From Thermothielavioides terrestris NRRL 8126 (lineage: Eukaryota > Ascomycota > Sordariomycetes > Sordariales > Chaetomiaceae): a stretch of DNA of 64,000 bases. Made by a program: the position numbers and the translations under genes. Positions within the stretch are counted from its first letter, which is position 1. Each line of letters opens with the position of its first letter. The stretch lies in contig NC_016457.1 in the NCBI RefSeq assembly GCF_000226115.1, positions 1,240,001-1,304,000 of the forward strand, read 5' to 3'. The notes beneath the pieces were generated by a model, which saw only the letters and a program-made list of their open reading frames with translations, searched no databases and was not told the origin of the DNA. This document shows, piece by piece, positions 43,643 to 54,991 of this stretch.

Positions 43643-46600
43643 TCAGTCCCCTAATACAGACTCATCCTCGTCCATCTTATCCGCTCCGCCCCCGCCATCT
43701 CCCTCCCCTTCTTCATCTTCTTGCTCCGCAGCATCCTCTTCAATAGGATCATCTCTCAGGTCCTCCGCCGAGCCCTCCTCGGGCTCGGGCTCAGGCTCGG
43801 AGAGCTCCGACTCGTCGTCCTCGGCGACGACAATCTCCGCGCTCAGCGCAGCAGCCTTCTTGCCGCTGCCCGACGCCGCACCGCTGCCACCATTCGCCGC
43901 CGCTGAAGATCCGCCGCCACGACCACCAGCAGCAGGTGCAGGTGTAGCAGCAGGTTTCTTCCCCTTCCCTCCTGCACCCCCACCACCAGCAGCAGTAGTA
44001 GCAGCAGGCTTCTTCTTCCCCGCGGCGGCGGCCGCGACGCGCTCCTTCAGCTTCGCCTCGTCGAGGAAGGCGAGCGTCTCGCGCAGGTTGGCGCCCAGCC
44101 GGGTCTGGTTGCGCAGCATCCTGCGGCGGAGGCGGCCGGGGCGGGGGCCGGCGTGGTCGAGGGCGCGGGCGAGGATGGCGAGGACCAGCTTGCCGGCGAG
44201 CTCGCACAGGGCGCGCTCGAGCTTGAGCTCCTTGCCCTTGCGCTCGGTGGGCGACATGTTGGCCTCGGCTTCGTCTTCGTCCTCGTCCTCTTCTTCTTCC
44301 TCTTCGTCCAGGTCGACGACGTCGTCGTCCTTAGGCTGCGCCGGCTCGGAGGCCGGGCCGGCGAGCAGCGTGCGCTTGGTCACGCGGGCGTAGGCGCGCT
44401 CGGCCGCGTTGTAGATCTCGATGAACTCTTTTGTGAGGCCCGGCTGGATGGGCTCGAAGAGCGGTTCGAGCAGGGCGCCGGAGGCGTCCCGGCGCGGGGA
44501 GGAAGGTTGTTGTTTGACGGCTTCGCGGAGCGAGGCGAACAGCACGTGCAGGTCGCAGAGGGCGCCGGTGGCGAAGAGGCGCAGCTCGTCGTTGGTGCCG
44601 CGCGAGGAGAGCGTCCAGATCAGGTTGTTGGCGAAGGTCTTGCGGAGGGATTCCAGGCGCTCGATGGCGGGGGCGGGGATGGCGGTGTCCGATTGGACTG
44701 AGGTGATGAGGGTGCGAACTTTCCACATGAAGTAGAAATGGGCGGCTTGGATGGCGTACGAGACGGCCTCGTCTTCGAGGTCGTCCAGCGCTTCATCGAC
44801 TTGGTCGAGCTTGCCGCGGTGGACGGTGTGGATGAGGAGCTCGATCACGGGGCGCTCCGAGTCTTTGGACTGACCTTGGGCCTCGAGCACCTCGATGCAG
44901 TCGGCGATGCTGGCGAGCTTGCTGATCTTGAGGAGAACGCTTCCTAGCTGGGTGACGGCTGGTGCCTCCATGTTCCCGCGGTTGCGGAGCTCCTGAGTCT
45001 TGTCGAAATGCCTCAGGGCATTGATCACCGTCTCCCACAATTCCGAGATCTTGTTGTCCGTGGTTTCCTCCAGTTCGTCATACTGGCGGGCGTGTAAGAG
45101 CGCCGCGGTAGCTTCGGCGAGGACTCCCCTGTCGACATGTCGGTCGAACTGAGTGCAGATCTCGTCGAGTAAGCGGCTGTACGTTGTCGAATCCTGCCGG
45201 AGCTGCTGGAAGACGTCGAGGGGCAGGGAATGCTCAAGTCGTAACACGATGACGGCGGTGCTTGCTTCGGCTCCGTACTTGTTGAGGAGGCGGGGAATGA
45301 TGGTGGCCAGGTGTACTGCGGAATCCTCGACGCCCTCGACAGCATCTGGCCGCTGTTTCCTCCTGCTCCTGTCTCCTTCAGAGACCGATGCCAAGCTCAG
45401 CCTGACAGCGGATGCAAGCACTTCGAGGAGCACCACCTCCTCCTTGCCTTCTGGTGCAACAGCGTGCTTGAGTGCCACCTCGTTGGAGGTGCGCTTGGAT
45501 GACGCCTTCGCCTTCGTACTCGTCGTGTGATCATAGAGGAGATAGCCGGACAACAACTCCCAGTTCTTGACCTGGTCGATCTTCTCAAACAAGACCTGAG
45601 AAGCCAGCGAGAGGCGGGTCTCGGGCGCCACGGCCTGCACCATCTCGACGGCAATATCCAGGCCACGGACGGGTAACGTCCGGTTTTCCTCCTCGAGCTG
45701 CGAATCGTAAGCGGCAAGAAGCTCGGCGAGGCACTTGATGCTGATCCAATCCCTACGCGGAGAGAAGTAGTCGTCTTCCTCATCATCGCCAAACAGCTCG
45801 TCGACCGCATCGGCGCCTCCCATCTCCTCCACCTTGGTCTCGATCGAGTCATTCACGCAGCCGGCAAAGAAATCGACGACAGCTCTCCGCACGCGGAGCT
45901 CGGAGTCGAAAACCATCCGGCCAATCGAGTCGATTTCGTCAGGCTCGAGCATGCCCGTGTCCTTGAGGATCTGTATGACGGAGATGGCGGCCACGCGAAC
46001 GCCAACATCGGCGTCCTTGGTGGCCATTTCAACCAGACGCGGCCTGAAGCGCTCGATGAAATGCCCCAACTTCTCGGCGTCTCGCTTGAGTATCCGGGCC
46101 AGCTGTTTGAGCACTTCGTGCCTCGTCTGCGCTGTGACGTCAGATAACATCCAGCCCAGGTACCGCAGATACTCGGGCTCCATGAAGAAGGTGGGCAGCA
46201 GCCAGATCCAGGTGCCGAGCGCCTCGACACATTCGGCCCGGATCTTGGCGTCTATGTCGCGGTATCGGTGGACAAATACGGTTTCGAAGAAGTCGGTAAT
46301 CTGGTCCTGGCAGATTTGGCGGCACTGCTCGGCTTCCTCGAGGTTCTTCTGGACCGCGGCCAGTCTTTCCCTGTTCTTGCCCTTGCGGCTCTTCTCGGCG
46401 TTGACCTGCTGCGTCAGCTTGGTAATACGGTCATCGAGCTTCTTGGCCGCTTCGACCAGGGCGACCTCCATGGCGAGGGCGACGGTGGTTGCCGTATGCC
46501 TGAAGGGCCGCAGGGTTGACGAGGACATGGAAGCCACCCATCTCGCGATGTTCTCCATCAGCGCGCTGTCGGTGTACAAGACGTCCGTCTCGTGTAGGAC

Positions 46601-47486
46601 GGTCACGAGGGATCTGAAGAAGCCGACCAGCAGCTCACGGAACGATTTGGTGGTCTTGGCCCTGGAGATCAGCGGGTAATCCGTGATTCCTTCCTGTGAC
46701 AGTGTTTTGAGATTAGCAAGCGTGCAGCACCTGGCGCAGAATCGCGTCGCTCACGCACCTCGGCGTAGACGTTTTGCAAGTCTGCCAGCCGGTTGGAGCA
46801 GTTCTCCGGATCTCGAATGTCGTCCTGGGTCACCTGCTGATCGCACCCGGCCGCCAGGAGAATGCAGTTTACGAGGTCGGTGACGGCAGCGGCGTCGTCG
46901 GCCTGATACTTGTGGTACCATTCCGTCGCGACCTTGTCAGAAGAGTCTCCCGAGGCAAATATGTCGGCTGCGATTTTAAAGGTCAGCAATGCAGTGCACG
47001 AAACGGGAGGGCGCAAGCCACGGGGGTTTCCAAGAGGAGGGGCAACCCACCGTACAACCCATTCGCTTCGCCCTGGGCGACCGCAACGCGGACCGCTTTC
47101 TTCGGGCGACTTGGCAATTGCGCGGCGCGTACGGGCTCGTGGGCGGGCGCGTTGCCGTTGGTTTTGGGCTTTTTCGCGGCTGGTCTCCGTGACTTTGCGG
47201 ATTGCTGCGACGCCGAGGGCTTCTTCTTTTTCTTGGTCGCGCGACTGGGCTCCTCGACGGCCGAGTCTTCGGGGTCGTCGCCATTGACATCGCTGCCATC
47301 GTCTACCTCATCGTTGGGCAGCTCGTTCTCGTCGTCTTCGTCGTCGTGCTGCGCGCCGCGCTTGCGCTTGTGGGCGGCGGGCGCATCGGGAGTGAACTTG
47401 GCGGGCGGCTTGGTGACGCGTCCCGAGCGGCGCGCGGTAGAAGTGGGCGCGGGCGAGCTCGTCGCGGCGTTGTCTGAGGTCTCCAT
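43643..47486 (-). CDS. SCC3: Cohesin subunit SCC3/STAG (Psc3)
   Basis: Exons 47486-47051, 46967-46759 and 46693-43643 join in phase to 1,231 residues, the family's usual size. A basic and acidic disordered N-terminus (SGRVTKPPAKFTPD and a run of lysines) leads into DKVATEWYHKYQADDAAAV and the STAG domain (SNRLADLQNVYAE, ISRAKTTKSFRELLVGFF). The conserved SCD block follows: FVHRYRDIDAKIRAECVEAL, MEPEYLRYLGWML and VEMATKDADVGVRVAAI. Long helical HEAT-like repeats fill the middle. The end is Ala/Gly/Lys-rich, then acidic. SCC3 binds the kleisin Scc1/Rad21 and is needed for sister-chromatid cohesion and DNA entrapment. A more upstream in-frame Met exists; the one at 47486 (METSDNAATSS) fits better. 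Confidence 0.94.
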
Positions 47487-47949
47487 GAGCGGCTGTCGTC
47501 TGGATAGCATTACATTTGCCGTGCGGATGAAAAGGCCGCGTTTGGACCGGGCGCGGGCGCCTTCGTCTTCTGAATTGAGGAATTGACGCGTCGAGAAGCG
47601 ACCGTGCACAGCGCTCCCGCTGCCGATTATTTTGGCGAGTTCGAGCGCCCCCACTCCAGCCCAACCCACCATGAGCAGGGGCACGGAGATATGCAGCTAT
47701 CAGTGCTTACTCTCAAAGCAAGAAGTCCGGCAAATGCGCAATACGGGGTCGATGTTATCGCTTGGGACATTCTGCGGCCACGTTTGTTTTCCTCACTTAT
47801 TACTACTATACGGCCAGCTACAGTCAGCAGAGAATCTATTAGACCACATACAATTCACGCGCTCCAGCCCAGGATATGCATTACAGTAGAGCAGGGGTGT
47901 GTAGGGCGCCCCCCGCTAATCGCATCAACAATCCGCTATAGTCCGACGC
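47487..47949. promoter_or_regulatory. SCC3 upstream region and ureD 3' flank
   Basis: 463 bp between two minus-strand genes, so it includes the SCC3 promoter. No motif or additional gene is recognised. Confidence 0.35.
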
Positions 47950-48942
47950 TCATTTGCTGACACACATCAGCGCTTGCTCGCCAAAGTGCTCTGTGATGCT
48001 GCCTTCCTGGGCCAGCATCGACCCGATCCAGAGCCGGCCGGCCTCAACGGCGGGAGCTCCAAATTTGACCACAACACAGCCCCTGATGCTGGCCGCAGAC
48101 CAAAGCACTCTGCTCTCCTTCTCCAGCTGGAGCCTCCCGGCGCGCCATTTCTCTCGCGGGCTCAAGGAGGCATCGGCCTCCTTCATCGCGTCGTCGCTCC
48201 GCCAGTCGCGTGCCCCGAGCCGTGGAAGGGCCGCGAACTCGGCCAGGAAGAACTCCCCCAGCTTTCTCATCAGAGGGCCTCGCAACACCAGAGTTCCGAT
48301 GACGCCCATGCCGTGCATCGACTCGCGCAGCGTCGGCAACTGGGGGTGCGCCCGGTGGCTGTCCAGTATGACAGCATCTCTGACCAGCAGCCGGTCCCTC
48401 GCCAGCGCACCATCCGCAACCGTCCACACCTCGTTGCGGCCGGCCCATCTGACAAAGCTCCAATCCTCCCCGCGCGCAGAGCGCCCCTGAGTGACCCAGT
48501 CCAGCAAGCAAAGTGACGCGCTTCTCGCCAGCCTAAAGATCTGAATCTGCTCGTAGACGCTAGCCTCGAAGGGCTGCACCGGATCCGGCAGAAGACAAAC
48601 CGCGCCGCCGGCTGCAATGCTGACGCGCATCGTCTGCCGAGTGACAATGTCTGGCGTGGTCGACTTGAAGATTTTGGTGTGCCCCTGCGTGACCAGGCTC
48701 AAACGGGCGCCCGGCTTCACGTCGACGGACAGATGGACCCTGTCGCCGCCTACCAGACCGCCGCCGTAGGAGAGCAGAAACACGAGCGCACTCTTGGTCT
48801 CGGCGGGACGCATCGGCGTGATGAGCTTGAGGGGGTACTGGTACGTGAAGGACTCGAGCCCCGAAATGCCCTCAGGGAGGAGCCGGACCACGATGCGCCC
48901 CTCCCCGGCGGCAGAGGAGGATCGGGGAAACGGTGAGTTCAT
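47950..48942 (-). CDS. ureD: Urease accessory protein UreD
   Basis: Single exon of 330 residues, the fungal UreD length. Family landmarks run from LESFTYQYPLKLITP through LLSYGGGLVGGD, GARLSLVTQGHTKIFKS and VCLLPDPVQPFEAS to LLDWVTQGRSARGE and WRAGRLQLEKESRVL. UreD works with UreF and UreG to load nickel into urease, so the cell can use urea as nitrogen. The frame stays open for 83 codons upstream (to about 49191), but that part is Cys/Gly-rich and unlike the family, so ATG 48942 (MNSPFPRSS) is chosen. It is divergent from rpc4 across 344 bp. Confidence 0.93.
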   Translation of the reverse strand: MNSPFPRSSSAAGEGRIVVRLLPEGISGLESFTYQYPLKLITPMRPAETKSALVFLLSYGGGLVGGDRVHLSVDVKPGARLSLVTQGHTKIFKSTTPDIVTRQTMRVSIAAGGAVCLLPDPVQPFEASVYEQIQIFRLARSASLCLLDWVTQGRSARGEDWSFVRWAGRNEVWTVADGALARDRLLVRDAVILDSHRAHPQLPTLRESMHGMGVIGTLVLRGPLMRKLGEFFLAEFAALPRLGARDWRSDDAMKEADASLSPREKWRAGRLQLEKESRVLWSAASIRGCVVVKFGAPAVEAGRLWIGSMLAQEGSITEHFGEQALMCVSK

Positions 48943-49286
48943 GGCGCTTGTCACCTCATGCTGGCTTCTGTAAGGGCATCCGGAGGGCGTAGATGCAGTG
49001 GAGGGAACAAGAATACTTGCGACGCTGGCACACTGGCGTGATAAGCAACCAGGGCAGCATTCTTCGGTCTCAGGTCCCCAGAGACAGCCGTTATCGCTGC
49101 TCCCATTGTGCCCCGCACCAGCCATTCCCCACCAGGAGCTCCCTGCTGCAGCGGCAATCTTAGTGGGGCAAATCGAGAAATGCAACGCCAAAACACGGCT
49201 TTCTTTTTTCCATCCCCGTCATAGCCGACCCATGGCCGGTGAGGGTCTAACTTTCTTCTCACTCACAACCCCCGAGATCGATCACG
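48943..49286. promoter_or_regulatory. Divergent promoter region of ureD and rpc4
   Basis: 344 bp shared by the two divergent genes. No GATA-factor or other site can be assigned with confidence. Confidence 0.35.
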
Positions 49287-51096
49287 ATGCCTCCGAAGTC
49301 GACAACAACTAGAGGGCGCGGTCGGGGCCGGGGAGGAGCAGCGCGGGGTGCGGCCGCCGCTGCGGTCTCGCCGGATTCTGTGCAGATTCCAGAAGGCGAG
49401 TCAAGCAGCGCGGCAGCAGCAGAGGCGACCAATCCGCCAGGCCCAGCGCCGGTTCCGGAAATGTCCGCAGATTCCCAGACGACGCATAGCACTGCGGCAC
49501 CGGCAACGGGGCCAACAACATCCAGGTTACCAAGCAGCACCCCGGCGCCAGCCTCTGCCGGTCGAGGCTCGTCCGCCGCAAGCAAGTTCAAGCCGAAGGG
49601 CGTTCGCCGGAGCGAAGCCGAGCGCGCGCGCATGGCCGAGGAGCAGTTGAGGATACAAGAGCAGAGAGACGCCGAAGAGGCGCGCCGGCTAGCGCGACTC
49701 AATCGCGGGCGCGCCCGGGGCCGCGGTCGAGGTCGCGGAGGGCTGTTCCGCGGCACCTTGCGCACCTCCGCCGCTGCTGGGCCGCTGTCGGCTGGCGTGA
49801 GCTGTGAGTCAAGCATTGCTTCATATCACTGACTGTTGCTATTGTTAGGCCGCAGCTAATTAGCGTCTAGTTGGAGGAGGAGGAGGCCCGTCGGGCTCCG
49901 GCGGCTACGCCTATGCCTCGGGCTCTGGCGCTGGCTTCGCTAAGGGCGAGGGCGAGAGCAAACGAGACAAGGGCTTGTACGGGGTGTCGGGTATCATTGA
50001 TAACAGCCGAATCAACGCCGACATGCTCTACAACTACGTCGAAATCTCGGACGAAGAAGACGGCGGCTCGGTCACGTCGACCAAGAAGAAGTCGAGGCCC
50101 ATCATGCCAATGGGCATCCGGCGCGTGGAACACAAGGAAGAGGGCGTGACCATGACGACCGCAGCCGAGATCGAGGCCCAGGAAAAGGCGGGCGAGCTTG
50201 GGGAGGAGGAGTCGGACGAGGACGGCCTGTTCGTCAGCGGGGCTGCAGTCGGAGAGGCCGACGAGCCAGCCCGGGACGAGGGTACTCTGGAGCCTCAATC
50301 TACCCGCGACAGCGTCACCGTTAAGAAAGAAGACGGTGAGGAAGGCGCAATGGATCTAGATAAGATCCCCGAGGGCATCAAGGCGCCCGACTCGCCCGAG
50401 ATGAAAAAGAAAGTGCCGGTGAGCGAGCAGAAACCGAAGAAGAAATCAGCTGCTCCGAAAGACCTCGAAAGCGAAATCATTTCCGAGGAGCTCCAGACTA
50501 TGCTTGATCTCTTCACCGTCCAAGGCGACGACGCTTTGGGCGGAGACGGGGCCGCCAATAATGCGGCGCTGGAAGGGCACATGTTCCTCTTCCAGTTCCC
50601 GCCCGTCCTTCCGCCGCTGAAGGCAGTGCCGCGGGACGGCGCGTCCAAAAACCCGACCTCGATCAAGGCGGAGCCGGACGACGATGTCGTCATGCTGAAC
50701 CAGCCTCCCGTCAGCATCGACTTGACCCGGGACAGCGACAGGAAGGTCAAGAAGGAAGGCGACGGCGAGGAAGGCGGCGACGGCAATGCCCAGGACGAAG
50801 GGGACGAGCTCAAGGAAGGCGGCTACCTGGGCAACCTGGTCGTGCGCAAGTCGGGCAAGGTCGAGCTCAGCTGGGGCGGACAGACCCTGCAGCTGATGCC
50901 GGGCATTCAGAGCAACTTCCTGTCGACGGCGGCGCTGATCGAGTATGCGGATGTGAAGCCCGGCGACACGAGCCAGACCGCCGGGGTTGCGTACGGCATG
51001 GGCAAGATTCAGGGGTCGTTTACGTTGGCGCCGGCTTGGGCCGACGAGGATGACTGGGTGGTTGATCCAAAGGATCTGACGATTCCCGAACAGTGA
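49287..51096 (+). CDS. RPC53: RNA polymerase III subunit RPC4 (Rpc53)
   Basis: Exons 49287-49803 and 49871-51096 give 580 residues. The N-terminus is a basic RGRGRGRG stretch, followed by Ala/Pro/Ser-rich disorder, FKPKGVRRSEAERARMAEEQ and a second RG-rich block. The C-terminal RPC4 domain is clear: HMFLFQFPPVLPPLK, YLGNLVVRKSGKVELSWGG, LMPGIQSNFLSTAALIEYA and GKIQGSFTLAPAW. RPC4 pairs with RPC5 (Rpc37) on Pol III and helps termination and reinitiation on tRNA genes. The 67-nt intron (49804-49870) splits a Phe codon; of two nearby acceptors, only the one ending at 49870 keeps frame with the Gly-rich second exon. Confidence 0.93.
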
Positions 51097-51925
51097 GTGG
51101 GGGTGGCCGTTGTGACAAGGCAACGGCGAGGAAAATCTTCCACTCGGTAGCCTTGGCAGTGTTTGAACGGCCCGACATAGAAAGCGGCACTGTTTATTTT
51201 GGCTAACTAGGGGGAGTATCAACTGGTAATGGGGTAGAGAGACGGAAAATGGTTAGCAAAACAGCGGAAAATGGTTAGCAAAAGCTGTTGGTTAGACGGA
51301 CGGTGAACGGACTAGATACCCAGAATACAGCTCGTATTCAAGACACGCCCGTTTTCCACCCACTCAATCGCCCGCCTCAGTTTGACTTGTTTCACACGGA
51401 ATGTCCAGTGGCTAGATGCATAAACAGACAATAACTATTCCGAACGATGCCAGTGCTACAGTAGCTGAGCTCCTCTATCGCTGAGGCGGAGTCACCCGAG
51501 CCGACCCCTGAGCCGCAGCTCTTATTTCAAGGCTCACTCTCGGCCCCTCCGCTCTCCCCGCCTTGGACTCCTGAGACCGCGCGGGGTGCCAACCCTTCCC
51601 GGTCAATCGGAGGTTACTGCGTGCCGGCGTCCCACATTTCGGATATCCCGATGGCATCTCGGCAAATCCGGGGCACCGCAGCACTCGAGATCCATCTATG
51701 CCACGGCACTTATACACGGTGCGGGCTGCCGAGCGCGAGATGGGGTTGGCAGGAATGGGGAGCCTGGCTGGCTGTACTGTTCACATGCTGATTTACCCAT
51801 TCTAGACACGTCGACGGTGGCAGGTCCCATTCTTCCATATCTTGCACTGAATTTAACCGCCCTCCCCTCCCTCCGCCTGAAACGGCAGCTTGGAAGGCAC
51901 CGACGCTGCAAACGCCGCATATAAG
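51097..51925. other. Intergenic region between rpc4 and the monooxygenase gene
   Basis: 829 bp holding the monooxygenase promoter. A short direct repeat sits at 51243-51283. Nothing else is recognised. Confidence 0.4.
51243..51283. repeat. Two-copy 22-bp direct repeat
   Basis: CGGAAAATGGTTAGCAAAA occurs at 51243-51261 and again at 51265-51283, a 22-bp period. Similar GGTTAG words follow. It may be a replication-slippage repeat in the rpc4 3' flank. Confidence 0.75.
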
Positions 51926-53418
51926 ATGGGTGAGCAAGCCAACGCGGATGAGGGCATCCACCTCGTGGTCATCGGCGCCGGCCTGGCAGGCCTGAGCGCG
52001 GCGCTGGCGACCAAGCTGGCGAACCCGGCGCACAGGGTGACGGTGCTGGAGGCGGTCAACGAGTTGCAGGAGGTTGGCGTAAGTTAGCTTTCCTACACCC
52101 GCCCCTTTTTATCTTCGCTCAACAGCCAAAGGCGCATACATAAACAATGCCGACACCGACGCCATGAACCCCGTCTCTTCTTTCTTTTCTTCCCTCCCAT
52201 TCTCAACCTTACCCAAAACAAACCACGCACTTACTAACCCCCCACCACCAGGCCGGCCTCCAAATCACCCCGAACGGCACACGCCTCCTCTCCGCCTGGG
52301 GCCTGACCCCCGCCCTCGCGCCACTCGCCGCAGTGCCCGAGAGCCTCTCCGTACACCGGTACGACGGCACCAAGCTGCTGGCGCACGAGCCGGCGCTGCA
52401 AGCGCAAGTACGCGCGCGCTACGACGGGCACCCCTTCTGGGACCTGCACCGGGTGGACCTGCAGCAGGCGCTGGTGGCGCGGTGCGGGGAGCTGGGGGTG
52501 GCGCTGCGGCTGGGGGCGCGGGCGGTGCAGGTCGACTTCGAGGCCGCGCGCGTGCGGCTGCGCGACGGCGCCGCGGTGCAGGGCGACGTGGTGCTGCTCG
52601 CCGACGGCCTGTGGAGCGCGATCCGCCCGCAGTTCGTCGGGCGGGCCTGCCCGCCCGTGTTGACGGGCGATCTGGCGTACCGGATCACCCTCCGGGCCGA
52701 CGAGCTCGAGGGCGAGGACGCCGAGGAGCTGCGCGCGTGGGTGCGCCGCCCGGCCGTGCACTTCTGGATCGGCCCGCGCGCGCACTGCGTCGGGTACTCG
52801 GTGCGCGCGGGCGAGGTGTACAACCTGGTGTTGCTGTGTCCGGATGACATGCCGCCCGGGGTGGTGAAGGCGGAGGGGGATAAGGACGAGATGCGGGCGC
52901 GGTTCGAGGGCTGGGATCCGCTGCTGACGAGGTTCCTGCGCCAGGTCAAGGGCGTGGTGCATAAGTGGAAGCTGATGTGGCTGGACGCGCTGCCCGATTG
53001 GGCCAACGAGAAGGGGACTTTCTTTATGGCGGGGGACTGCTGCCATCCGATGCTGCCGTATCTGGCGCAAGGGGCGAACTCGAGTCTCGAGGATGGCGCC
53101 GTGCTGGGGTCGCTGCTGGGGCGGGTGCGGAAGTCCGACATGGCGCGGCAGCTGCCGTGCGTGTCGAAGTTGTATCAGAAGCTGAGGATGGAGCGCGGGC
53201 GGAAGATCCAGCTCGAGACCTTCCGGCAGCGGGACGATTCGCATCTCGAGGACGGCGAGGCGCAGGAAAAGCGGGATGCGCTGATGCTGAGCATGCTGGG
53301 CAAGGAGCTGAAGGGGCCGTTTCCGAGCCGGTGGACCTGCCCGGTGATCCAGCCGTTCCTGTACGGCTACGATGCGTATGCCGAGGCCGAGAAGGCATAT
53401 GAGGAGAACCCGTTTTGA
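51926..53418 (+). CDS. FAD-dependent monooxygenase, salicylate-hydroxylase-like
   Basis: Exons 51926-52078 and 52252-53418 give 439 residues. The N-terminal dinucleotide-binding motif VVIGAGLAGLSAA (GxGxxG) lies at about residues 14-26, and EVGAGLQITPNGTRLL follows across the exon junction. The DG motif appears as VVLLADGLWSAIR, and the GD motif that contacts the FAD ribityl chain as GDCCHPMLPYLAQGANSSLEDG. These three define group A aromatic-ring hydroxylases; the GAGLQITPN and ANSSLEDG wording points to the salicylate-hydroxylase-like branch. The substrate cannot be read from sequence. The 173-nt intron joins in phase 0. The gene is convergent with an MFS transporter 212 bp away, suggesting a shared substrate (inference). 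Confidence 0.9.
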
Positions 53419-53630
53419 TGGATGACGATGGTGAAGCACGACACAACTGTATTAGACAGCTCCTTTGCAAGAACAAGCCCTTTAGCTGTTGTACCCCAAG
53501 TAACTTTTTGACCCAATCGGCTTTGACATGTTTTGTCTTACTTGACTCGTTCCCAGACGGATATCCAATCCAAGCACGTCTCAGATTGCTAACCCATCTA
53601 TCACCAATGGGATAGATCCCTTTATCTCAC

Positions 53631-54991
53631 TCAGATCTTCACCCACAGCTTAGACCCCGTCACCGCGTACCGCGCCGCGGCGATCGTGACGGCCGCTAGC
53701 ACGATCACCAGCCCGGCCCAAACCTGCGCCCACAGGTAACGCCCGCCAGACTTGTCGATGATGGCGCCCGCCGTCGGCGGCCCCGCGAGCGAGGCAAACG
53801 CCACGATGGTGCAGACCATGCCGAACCGGGTGCCCATCTTCCTGGGGTCCTTGGTCAGGCTGGCCAGCGAGCCGGCGAACAAGCCCTGGGCGGCGCCGTT
53901 GGCGAGCCCGAAGAAGACGGCGAACACGTACATGCCCGTGCGCGTGGTCACGCCGGTCCATGCGAAGATCAGGCAGCCCAGCACCAACGTGTGGAAGGTG
54001 TAGAGGTTGATGGGCCCGAAGTGCTGGTCGGCGAGATAGCCGACCAGGGGCCTGCTGGGGACGCTCATGCCGTTCGTGATGAGCAGCAGCTGCACCGAAT
54101 CGGTTGTGGAGAAGTGGATGACGTTGCGGGCGTAGGCATTAATCTAGCTCGCCATGAGCACACAGGCGCGGAGTTGATGTATACAGAGTGGATGGCACTC
54201 ACATAGAAGAAGCCAAAGTACAGCGCCCAGAAGAAGAGGAAGGCGCCGAGTATGTACAGCAAGTAGGGGCCTTCTTTGAACGCATCCCACTCAATCAATG
54301 GACCCGACTTCCTCGGCCTCAGTTGCGGTCGTAATATCAGGACCGCGAGAATTGAGACGAAGAGTGCCACAAAGGCAGCGCAGCGGACCGCCCAGGGGAA
54401 ACCGATCCGGGGTATCAGATACTGAATCGTGGCCGGGAAGACGACACTCCCCAGTCCCGTGCCCGTCGCCGAGATGGCAAGGGCAGATGACCGCTTCGTC
54501 ACGAAATAGGAATTGATGACAGACAGCGGCGGCATGAAGATGATGCCCAGCCCCAGCCCGGTGCACAGCCCCTGGGCGAGGAAGATCTGCCAGTACTCGG
54601 TGCAGAGGCTCGTCATGAAGGTCCCAAACACGACGAGGAACGAGCCGGCGAGGATGGTCGACTTGACATATCCCGCATCTGCCAGCCGGCCGGAGACGGT
54701 GCACATGGCGAAGGCCAGGAAGACCTGCAGCGAACCGATCCATGATATCTGCGATTCGGGCAGCTTGAGCGTGTCTCGGTAGTGGAGTTGATATACACCA
54801 AACGTTGACGGGTAGCCCCACGCCAGCATGTTGATAAAGATGCCTGCCAAGACCTGCGACCACGCGAACAGCCCGCCGTCTGGAGGCTGGAACTCTTCTC
54901 TGGGCGCGCGGCCAGCATCCTCAGCGTCGTCGGGCTGTGAAGGCGTCCTGCTCGCTGGGTGACCCTTCTCGGTATCGGGTTCAGCGGCCAT
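53631..54991 (-). CDS. MFS transporter, monocarboxylate-transporter-like
   Basis: Exons 54991-54203 and 54146-53631 give 434 residues. A hydrophilic N-terminus (about 38 residues) ends in PPDGGLFAWSQVLAGIF, the PDGG entry typical of fungal MCT-like carriers. Twelve hydrophobic segments follow, with a long cytoplasmic loop (LRPQLRPRKSGPLIEWDAFKEG) in the middle. Family phrases include STFGVYQLHY, GLGLGIIFMPPLSVINSYF, NGMSVPSRPLVGYLAD and GLANGAAQGLF. Such proteins move monocarboxylates or related small acids across the plasma membrane. The 56-nt intron is phase 0. It lies tail-to-tail with the FAD monooxygenase, which may use the imported compound. Confidence 0.9.

Noticed and set aside
52234..53439. 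401-codon minus-strand ORF over the FAD monooxygenase
   Set aside because: Histidine/arginine/glutamine-rich antisense shadow; the plus-strand frame carries all FAD motifs.
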